A stretch of 64,000 bases of DNA from Apricaphanius iberus (lineage: Eukaryota; Chordata; Actinopteri; Cyprinodontiformes; Aphaniidae), in the NCBI GenBank assembly GCA_028564705.1, contig JAPXFQ010000176.1:62001-126000 (forward strand), given 5' to 3'. A model generated the notes under the pieces. That model searched no databases. It was not told the origin of the DNA and was given only the letters and a program-made list of their open reading frames with translations. Below, in pieces: positions 55,797 through 64,000 of this stretch. Position numbers and translations under genes: made by a program. How positions within the stretch are numbered: the first letter of the stretch is position 1; every line of letters begins with the position of its first letter.

Positions 55797-58710
55797 TTTT
55801 TTTTTTAACGTGTCCTGTCTAGCAGTATGCTACTCAGAATTGGTGTCTGAGTACCAAGTACAAGCCCAACAGTTTTACTTTCCCAAGCAGAGTATTACAG
55901 CTTCGCTGTAGTACGCCACTTGATGTATATGTATGAAAAATCTTTATTAGTGATTACTGTGGGTTCAATTTCCTGACGTCATGGACATTAAACTGAGACA
56001 AGAAGGGAGAAAGGAAGAAGGTGAAGAAAAGAAACCGGACCAACAGAGGGGCGAACCGACGACACAAGACAGGGAGGCAAATAAAGAACACAAGAAAACA
56101 TCCCAGTCCTCCACCTCTGCCGGACGGCAGAGAAACAGTAATACAAAAACAACAAAGTGTACAGAACCAAACCAATAGTTCGGATCTGGTAGAATAAACA
56201 AAGAATTACACATTCACTACACACAAGCATTGATTAATGAACATAATACAAATGTTTCTGGTAAGCTCCTGTGAACAACTAACTAATGATGATAACCTCA
56301 GCTTAAGATATGTCCGTCCTCACCTATGTCCCCACACCTATGTGTGTGCGAGCATGCAGGTCGGAATAAGGTTTCCCCATGCAAGTGATTGATAGCTGGT
56401 GTAAGGAACCGTCAATCCGTCCTACAGGAATCGGCACAGACATGGAGGAGGCAAGAGATGTATGCATCCAGCGTCCCACAGAGTACAGAGTCCACAGGCG
56501 GATCAGCGCAGGGTCGATCACCCGCCAAGAGGGGAACAGATGGAAGCCCCAGGGGAGCACCCACCAGCCGCGATGCTGGGGCCCGAGAGATCGCAGTGAC
56601 GAGCCCACGGGCTCCGCCGGTAACCGGCTACGCCAGGGCGGGCCCGGACCAGGAACCGGAGGCCACGGGGACCAGGGGCACCCCACCCCCCAGCGGGGCC
56701 CCAACCAGTGACCAGCCGACAAGGGTCCCCCGCCGCCGCCGCAGGCAAGGAGGACCCGCAGCCAACCGACGGACAACACACGCCGCCGCCACCCCGGACC
56801 AGTACCCACCGCCAACAACCCGGCCCGCCCCCACACATCCACACGCCAGGGAGCCACAGCGGATGTACGCCCTCCCCAGGCCGCGCCCAGCCGGCACCTG
56901 GACATCCAGATCTTCCAGCTCCAGGGTCCAGATCCCGCCCCACGTGGGGCGCCAAGATCAGGGGCCCAGCCAATGCCGGACAGCCCCACCAGGCGAACAG
57001 ACCAGCCAGCTGAAGTCCTGGAACCGGCAGGAGGACTGGGCGCCAGGCACGGTCCCCACCGATCCACCGGACGGCACCAACCTATTCTACAAACCCGGCA
57101 CCCCCATAAGAGGTGCCCCAGTCAATCCAAGGAGGACATCGGCCCGAAACAGCGGCCGCCCGACACACCGGACCACCCAGGACCCGCCCGACATGCACCA
57201 GGACCGAGCCGGGCCGCAACCGGGACCCCCAGCCCCATGCATCGAGAGTCATCATCAACCAGCGGGCAGGAGCAACCATCACCGACGGGGAGTGACGGGG
57301 AGGGAAGAAGATGCATCAGGCCAGAGAGCAGCCAAACACCCAACCTGACAGGTAGACATAGACAGACAGAGACACTCATACGTACCCTCCCTCTCATGTG
57401 TACACATTCTTACAAATACAGGACATACGAAAAAAGGACGCTATACCCTCATTCATACCCCCCATACGTACACTATACTCCATACTCCCAGGCCCAGGGA
57501 CAGACGCCCCAGTAGAGAACCCTGCCCCTGCACCCAGGAGACAGACCCCTTTGCCCACCAGGACGGGGACAAGTAGACCGCCAAGGCCCCACACCGGCAA
57601 GAGCAGCCCACCAGCCCGGGACCCCGACCAGACGGCGTGATGTTCTATCCGGGCTCCGACCCCTGATGGTCCAACGAACAGGGGTGTGGAAAGACCCCCC
57701 AGCCTCTCTCCCCCAGCTCAATGTGGTGTTGTTGCGTGTTGTTCTAATGTGCACTTAAAACAGAGGGGGGGACATGGGAATACTGCCGGGTACCCCCATC
57801 TCCCCCCCCGGGCCCTCAGTGTCTAGATGCGTTTAACCAGTGGGTGCCGGCACCACAGGCGAGGCCCCCTCAACGGGGGGGTCTCGCCTGTGGCGCCACA
57901 CCGCCAGGTCCCTACATGTGCGTTCCCTGTAAATGTTGCAAGTGTAGTGTCTAAATTGCTCAATAAAATCGGGACCCAGGCCGCCACCGGGTAGCGAAGA
58001 CGGAAGCTCCATCCCGCACCCCAGTGACGTGCCCACGTCCCAAGGCCTTGTGAATGGTAGAATGAAGGAGCAGGTGGACAGAGGCATGGGGATGGGGAGA
58101 AAATAACTGGGGTGACCATTGCCAACCCCAGGGAGCCAGCTCCCCTGCTGACTCCAATAGGCACCCCCGTTCGGCCCGATCCACCAGGGGTGGGAGGCCC
58201 CAGCACGTCCAGTCGGGGCCCACGGCAGCGGTACCGCCGAGCCCCATGGGGGCCCCGGCAATCCACCAGCCCCCATGCCAGGGGCATACCTAAATCCTCC
58301 CCAACATTCACACTGCTAACAAAACACATGTCACTAGACACCCAGGTTGAGTTTAGCCCCCCCTCACCCTCAACGCCCTCCCCCCTCCCGTCCCAAGCGC
58401 ACCCCGTTAAAAAGAGCGCCTGTGCTAGATGGTAAAAAGCCTCCCCGCCAATAAGAGACGCCCCAGGCACCGCCAGCGTCCGAGGACCCCCGGGCCGAGG
58501 CCGGAACCCGGCGCACCACCGACTCGGGTACCCCGGACATGCCGCGCCAGGCCCGTGAGCAGACCGAAGTCCCGGGCGGCCAATCCCCAGGCCGACATCC
58601 TCCAGCCTTGCTACTACCGCCCGATGGCCGGGTGGCAACAGAACCCAGCACGTCCACCCACCAGCCCACACCCCACCAACTGGTCAGTCACCGTGGAGGC
58701 CGACCAACAG
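55797..58710 (-). other. GC-rich, stop-poor 3' part of LINE copy B
   Basis: About 2.9 kb follow the end of reverse-transcriptase similarity. Long frames exist on both strands (247 codons sense at 57067-56324; 319 codons antisense at 56389-57348; 282 codons sense at 58671-57823). They look compositional, rich in Gly, Pro, Arg, Trp and Ala. The sense frame ending LHQLSITCMGKPY is shared with copy A (SHQLSITCMGKPY, ending 4069). Confidence 0.5.
57853..57893. repeat. GC-rich hairpin in the LINE tail
   Basis: CCACAGGCGAG...CCCCC pairs with GGGGG...CTCGCCTGTGG across a short loop. This is a strong stem of about 16 base pairs with a small bulge. Confidence 0.8.
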
Positions 58711-60820
58711 GCAAAACCATCATTTTTATTGTAGCTACCCTTCCAATAAGTGATATTGGAAGGGATTTCCATCTTGCCAGATCATCTTCCACTTTTTTTA
58801 AAAGTGGGACGTAGTTTAGCTTAGATAAGTCTGCCAGTCTTGGTGAGATATGGATACCTAGATATGTAATATTTCCCGACCGGAGCTGTAAAGCAACAGG
58901 ACTCTGGTAAGAACAGTTGATAGGAAGGACTGTAGATTTTAACCAATTTATGGAATAGTCTGAAACTCTTGAGTAAGATTTTATTAACTCAATTACCTGA
59001 TACAAGGAAGTTTGTGAATGCTGTAGAAAAAGTAGTACATCATCTGCGTATAAACTGATTTTATGTTCTATTTTGTTGCATTGTATACCTTTAACATTAT
59101 TATTTTGCCTGATTGCTGCTGCTAATGGTTCAATAAAAATAGCAAAGAGGGAGGGAGAAAGTGGACATCCCTGCCTGGTACCTCTCTGAAGAAAGAACCT
59201 TGATGATGTTTGATTATTGGTCCTAATACATGCTGTTGGTGAGCTGTATAATATTTTTAACCAGTTTACAAAAGAATTACTGAATCCGAATTTATTTAAG
59301 GCTGCAAATAAAAATTTCCAGTTAACTCTATCAAATGCTTTTTCTGCATCTAAAGATAATATATTGGTTTGGACGTTTTTACAGTGGGAATAATCTATTA
59401 AATCTATTAATCTACGTGAATTTGTGGAAGAGAGCCTACCTTTTATAAAACCTGTTTGATCCGGGTGGATTATTAGAGGTGTTATTTTCTCTATCCTTCT
59501 TGCAAGAGCTTTGCAAATTATTTTCAGATCCACATTGATAAGAGAAATCGGACGATAACTGGTAGGAGACATAGGGTCTTTTCCTGGTTTTAATAGAAGA
59601 TTGATGTAGGCAGAATTCATGTTTGGTGGTATTCGACCATTTTCCTTTGTTTCCTGTAACATTTTGTAAAATGTTGGTGCCAGAATATTCCAGAATTCTT
59701 TATAGAACTCTGCTGGAAATCCATCTGGACCTGGAGCTTTATTATTAGGCATAGATTGGAGGGCCTCCTGGAGTTCAGACACTGTTAGCGGTGAATCCAG
59801 GGCCTTTGCTTGACTGTCTGAAAGTTTAGGAAGAGTTATTTTATCCAGAAATTGTACAATATCATTATTTGAAGGGTTTATCTCTGGTGTGTATAACGTC
59901 TCATAAAATTCTTTGAAAGTGTTGTTTATTTTTTCAGGGTCATATATTATATTCCCAGTTTTGTCTTTGATTGCAGATATAGTTGTTTTTTCTTTATTTA
60001 TTTTTAACTGATTAGCTAAGAAGCTACCTGATTTATTACTATGTTCAAAGTTTTCTATTCTAAGTCTTTGGATTAAAAACTGCGTCCTTTTATTAATAAT
60101 TTCATTTAACTCTAATTTTGCTTTCCTTATTTTACTTAAGCTCTCTTTATCCAGGGAAGGTTCTAATGATTTAATAGTTTCTTCTAATTCCTGAACATGT
60201 TTATTTTCTGTTCTCTTTTTATTTGATGAGAATGAAATTATTTTACCTCTAATCACAGCTTTCCCTGCTTCCCATAGAGTGGATGGCGACATACCAGGGA
60301 GATCATTAAATTCCATGTATGAAGCCCATTCTTTTTCAATATATTTAATAAATTCTTTATCCTTAAGTAATGATGTATTAAATCTCCAATTTTTATATTG
60401 AAGGGTTGCAATTTTATTTGCTAAATTTAAAGAAACAGGAGCGTGATCGCTGATCACTATAGGATGTATCTCAGTGTCTGAAATGTCATTCAACAGTGAG
60501 CTGCTGACTAACAAATAGTCCAATCTAGAATAAGAATGATGTATATGAGGATGTTGTTGAGAAGACCCCGCCTGTGTAGTGCAAGTGAAATGTTTGTAAC
60601 TGCAGGGGTGAGAACTTTTCAGAGTATCATGAGGAATCTGATGTATAAATTCATGAGTCGACTGACTCATGAATTTATACATGAATGCTTGATGAATGCT
60701 TGATTGATTTAATCTGTTGTTAAATCTTTCCAGATTGACGTTAAAATCACTTGAGACTGATGCCAGGAGGAGACTGAAAAGTAATTCGGACAGAGAAAAA
60801 GACAGGAGGCGATTGGACAA
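58711..60820 (-). pseudogene. Tx1/L1-type ORF2: endonuclease end and reverse transcriptase, truncated
   Basis: An open frame of about 700 codons. The endonuclease end shows SRLDYLLVSSSLL and IVISDHAPVSLNLANK. The linker and reverse transcriptase show NNKAPGPDGFPAEFYKEFW, SYRPISLINVDLKIICKALA, QTGFIKGR, LDAEKAFDRVNWKFLFAALN, QRGTRQGCPLSPSLFAIFIE and the catalytic ISLYADDVLLFLQ. It stops being ORF2-like after SLPISLIGRVATIKMMVLP, where it joins the GC-rich tail and soon ends (58688). The rest of ORF2 and the N-terminal half of the endonuclease are absent, so it cannot support retrotransposition. The frame itself has no stop, which suggests a young copy. Confidence 0.85.
60641..60682. repeat. 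42-bp palindrome in the LINE endonuclease region
   Basis: ATGTATAAATTCATGAGTC and its exact reverse complement are separated by four bases. The arms are coding (FMYKFMSQSTHEFIH on the minus strand). Confidence 0.9.
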
Positions 60821-60840
60821 AAAAGAAGCAGAGAGGATGC

Positions 60841-61572
60841 CAGGGTGAACCAGGACAGAAGTAGGGCAATCAAAAAGGGGTCAGAGTATAAGAATAGAAA
60901 CTATTTTGTAAAAAAAAAATCTGTCATGGGTGTTGATATGGCAATTAAAGTTCAATTATATTATCTGCATACTGCAATTGATTAATGAATTACAACAAAG
61001 TAGTTGATAGGACGTGTTGTTTTTGTTTTCATGAGAACCCCTTTGAACTGACCAAGACCCCCCCCCCCCCCCATTGCCCCCCCAATCAAAACTATCTGGA
61101 GTTGCCACTATCTAAAGGGTTTTTTTCCCCTGCTGAGATATTTCACTGCCTTCACTATGTTTTGGATCAGAGTGCATACAAATTGTATCAGATATGCCTA
61201 AAAAAGTGTCTAAGTCACTGCAAGTTGAAAATCTCTGAAGCTTGACGCCTTGTGGAAGATTGCAAAGAAGAGATGAGAGAAGGTGTTCGCAGTCTCTGTT
61301 TTAATTGCTAACTTCCAACAGCTCAAAAAACAAGACAACCAGCTAGAAACTTTTTGCACTCTTTTAACACCGGGAAACAAAACATCCCAACTCCTTGAAA
61401 AATGGTCCTTCACAGTAAGATCCTGCCTTCTTGTGTGAAACTATACAGTTAGTGTCCACCACACAGGCCCCCTTTGAACACACATTATGGCAAATCAACC
61501 CCATCGTAACAATTTGAATTGTACTACAACATTGCACACAAATACAGAAAACAAAATCCCAAACAAGACAAT
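60841..61572. other. Non-coding stretch with C-run
   Basis: C-runs at 61058-61072 and 61077-61083 are the only notable features. No gene was recognised. Confidence 0.45.
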
Positions 61573-62790
61573 TTAGCAGTAGCGCTTAGGAGATCTAATC
61601 AACCGGCCGCTACTGCTGTGCTTTGCAGCCGCCGGTGGTGGGAGAGACATGGTAGTGTGGGAAAAACCTTTATGAGACTCCTCCCCAGCCGGTAAAAAAA
61701 CGGCAGCAGGGGGGAGGGCACGAGTGGTAGGGGTAGAAACCGGAGGACAGCTACGGCGGGGGGGCTGGCCCAACACAACAGGGGCATCCGGGAGCACGTG
61801 AGCTGGTTTAAGGCGATCCACGGAAACACGCTCCCAATTACCTCCCAACCTCAACCAAAATATATTTAGGCTCCGCCTCCACAACCCTAAACGGGCCATC
61901 ATAAGGAGGACGAAATGGAGAGCGGTGCGCATCATGGCGGATAAAGTGGCTTTCATTGTGAAACCTCTCGCAAAGACCATTGGCTTGTGGATGGTATGCA
62001 GCCGTGCGGTGGAGTCTGACCCCCAGGTTCTCAGCCACAGCTTTCCATAACCCAGAGGTGAACTGTGGGCCCCTGTCGGAGGTCAGGTCAAGTGGCACAC
62101 CAAACCGAGACACCCAGGAGGAGACAAAAGCATGAGCAACTTCAACCGCGGAGGTTGAGGACAAGGGAACAGCTTCAGGGGGCTTTGGTGTGTCGTTGTA
62201 CCTTTGCACGCTGATAGGCAACACAGGATACGGCCCTTGTCTTCACATCCCTCCGGAGCTCGGGCCACACAAACCTGGCCCCTACCAGTTTGACGGAAGC
62301 TTTAATCCCCGGATGCGAGAGAGAATGTATCGCATCGTAAACCGATGTCGCAGCAGGTAGGAACCAATGGGAGAGGCCTGCCCACCAAGACATCGCAAAG
62401 AAGGCTCACACCACTGTCCTGAAACCGAACCTCCTCCAACCGCAAGCCAGACTTCTCTGTACTAAAAGCCTGAACCGTTGAATCTGCAAGTTGGTCAGCA
62501 GCCATAGCGGAGTAGTCCACTCCCAAATACATTGCACTAACCCGTGCCCTGGCAGACAGTCAGCTACCAGGTTGAACTTCCCTGCCACATGCTGAATGTC
62601 AGTGGTAAACTCAGATATTGCAGAGATTTGATGCTGCTGCCATGCAGACCATGGTTCCTAAACTTTCGGCATGGCAAAAGTTAGAGGTTTGTGGTCCACA
62701 AAAGGTTTAAAACTGCGACCATCCAACAAGAAACGAAAATGACGAGTCGCCAGGAAAAGGGCTAGAAGCATGGAAAAGGATGGAAAGCTG
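61573..62790 (-). mobile_element. Ty3/Gypsy retrotransposon pol remnant: RNase H end and integrase
   Basis: Minus strand, in order: an RNase H end (FVDHKPLTFAM, AGKFNLVADCL), the integrase zinc-binding block (HSLSHPGIKASVKLVGARFV, WPELRRDVKTRAVSCVAYQR) and the integrase core (FGVPLDLTSDRGPQFTSGLW, AAYHPQANGLCERFHNE). The C-terminal region holds PPYDGPFRVVEAEPKYILVE and RVSVDRLKPAHV. Between FHNE and the HDAHRSPFRPPYDG segment the core is shortened by an internal deletion, and there are stops and frame changes. No LTR was found adjoining it. Confidence 0.85.
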
Positions 62791-63164
62791 GATTTTTCTG
62801 TGCTGGAAATTTAAAGACACGGTGTCCAGAAAAACTGTAGTTTGAAAAACCCCCACATGCAGAAATATTTACCATTATTTAAGCTTTCTTGATCAGCTTT
62901 TCCTGATTAATGAATTAGAGCCGATTAGTTTTTTGTCCTCTTTACACGAATCATGTCACGTGACACCGAAACCGTACGTTTTTTTTAAGCTTAGCTTCCT
63001 CCCTTGCTTTGGTACTTCGAAAGACTTGTTAGTTATTTTGGGACTTGAGAGGATAACCAAAGTCTCGGTAAAACCTCGAAAAATGTTTTTCTGCCATTTT
63101 AAAGAACATTAAAGATGCCCTTTAAGTGTCTCGGATGCTGCAGTAAGATAAATACAGGGAAACA

Positions 63165-63706
63165 GTAATATTTTATACTTAGACCAGATTTTAGACACAG
63201 CTGACTGAGAACAACCAACATCCTTTGCAACATTTCTTGAGGATTTACCTTCTTCCAGAAGTTGGATAATTCTCTCCTTTGTTTCAATTGAGAGCTCTGG
63301 TCTTGGAGCCATGATTCCTGTCCATTACTTTGCTGCAACAACTCTCCAAGTTGTGAGCACTCCTTTTTAAATGTAGACCAATCCACAGACATAACGAGTT
63401 GCAGGTGATGGTGTAGAAAATGGGAAATAATTGGGTGATTCTAATGGGTGATTCCATATTTTTTTCCTCAGGAATGAGTGATTCCATATTTGTTTCCAGC
63501 TCCTTATTCCAAAGAAACACTTGCAATTTATTCCCACTTGAGTTTCTGTTCATTTCTTGTACTGTTTCTAAAAGCCAGGAAGATGCCCTTTTGAGAAATC
63601 TGAGTTTTGTGGCATGTTTGTGTTTTGCCTTTTCTCTATTGCATTAAGAAAGTGAATGAGCATTCTCGAAGACTGGTGATTCCATACTTTTTGCCAGGGG
63701 TTGTAA
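63165..63706 (-). mobile_element. Tc1/mariner element, 5' part only
   Basis: The minus-strand end TACAACCCCTGGCAAAAAGT at about 63706 is a Tc1-type terminus with TA. The transposase starts at ATG 63312 (MAPRPELSIETKERIIQLLE) with the helix-turn-helix SSRNVAKDVGCSQSAVSKIW, and similarity stops after KYK at about 63170. The catalytic part is missing. Confidence 0.8.
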
Positions 63707-63732
63707 AAGAACGTTTTAACGCCTCTTCGCTG

Positions 63733-64000
63733 TCATCTGGGAGATAGGCCAGCTTTCAAACACAGATTTTTTATTTCTTTGTTGACAAGCTTCCATTCAT
63801 GAAGAACGTTCTGAAGCCCTTCTGCTATGTTTACTCCGGTGTGACTTCCAGACATTGCTCTGGTTTGTAGGACGTAAGATTTTAATTTCCACTCCTTGTT
63901 TACGAAATGCACTGTGACTGTTAGGTAAGACTCCACTGAAGCAAAGAACTGAGAGAAGTAGACTCAAAAATAAGTCCTATACAGTGGATAAGACAGTTTC
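63733..64000 (-). pseudogene. hAT (ZBED1-like) transposase fragment at the window edge
   Basis: The frame 63936-63733 encodes ESYLTVTVHFVNKEWKLKSY and VLQTRAMSGSHTGVNIAEGL, which is the catalytic-core region of ZBED1-like hAT transposases. It is cut off from its upstream part by the window end and has no finger or dimerisation domain here. Confidence 0.65.

Larger units (their letters stand above)
55797..60840 (-). mobile_element. Tx1/L1-type LINE, longer copy (copy B) with GC-rich tail
   Basis: Minus-strand order: partial endonuclease and reverse transcriptase (60820 to about 58711), a very GC-rich 58710-56320, then a more ordinary tail ending in a poly-A (plus-strand T-run at 55797-55806). 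The tail matches 3056-4315 plus 6680-6965. The copy is inserted into the Rex1/CR1-like LINE. Both its 5' part and a segment of the polymerase C-terminus are missing. Confidence 0.8.

Noticed and set aside
56389..57348. Long antisense frame (319 codons) in the GC-rich LINE tail
   Set aside because: It is antisense to the LINE, proline/arginine-rich, and overlaps other long frames on both strands, as expected when GC-rich DNA simply lacks stop codons.
61058..61083. C-run considered as a regulatory or telomere-like tract
   Set aside because: A simple homopolymer in non-coding DNA with no repeat unit structure.

Overview
The window reads as a teleost fish genome. It carries an intronless fish version of the vertebrate regulator TCIM, a typical fish repertoire of transposable elements (L2-type, Tx1/L1-type and Rex1/CR1-like LINEs, RTE-type tails, hAT, PIF/Harbinger, Tc1/mariner, piggyBac, Ty3/Gypsy), and AT-rich DNA with long introns and intergenic tracts. 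Only one ordinary host gene is convincingly complete, tcim at 24310-24612 on the minus strand. Nearly everything else is mobile DNA, much of it nested.

The centrepiece is 8967-18535, a 9,569-bp DNA transposon with exact 6-bp target duplications (GGAGAC), TATGGAGG termini and long, nearly matching terminal inverted repeats (about 356 and 425 bp). Inside are two convergent multi-exon genes. One is a six-exon DDE (rve-type, IS3-like) transposase on the plus strand. The other is a thirteen-exon gene on the minus strand for a 684-residue HECT-domain ubiquitin ligase with a small Cys/His zinc finger and its catalytic cysteine in place. The HECT frame stays open through all thirteen exons with GT-AG junctions. 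The transposase frame is also open, but the donor of its second intron has changed from GT to TT. These features fit the IS3EU superfamily as I remember it. Removing the element and one target copy restores an open first exon of a minus-strand host gene, so the insertion seems to have split a coding exon.

Layout: 1-3055, L2 remnants, a solo LTR and non-coding DNA. 3056-6965, a Tx1/L1-type LINE tail broken by a hAT element that itself holds a Harbinger-type MITE. 6966-8966, non-coding plus half of the split exon. 8967-18535, the IS3EU-like transposon. 18536-23700, LINE and Tc1 remnants and non-coding DNA. 23718-24682, tcim. 24690-33400, MITEs, LINE tails, a decayed piggyBac transposase and non-coding DNA. 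33402-38445, an L2 split by a 3.7-kb hAT element. 40349-43060, a Harbinger element inside another Harbinger. 43657-49690, a minus-strand L2 split by a 4.6-kb hAT element with a ZMYM/TTF-type transposase. 50036-55796, LINE and MITE remnants. 55797-60840, a second and longer copy of the Tx1/L1 LINE with a GC-rich tail, inserted into a Rex1/CR1-like LINE. 61573-64000, Gypsy, Tc1 and hAT fragments.

The nesting gives relative ages: L2 and Rex1-like copies are the oldest hosts, the hAT elements and Tx1/L1 copies landed in them, and MITEs landed in those. The IS3EU-like element looks comparatively young because its target duplication is exact and its passenger gene is intact.
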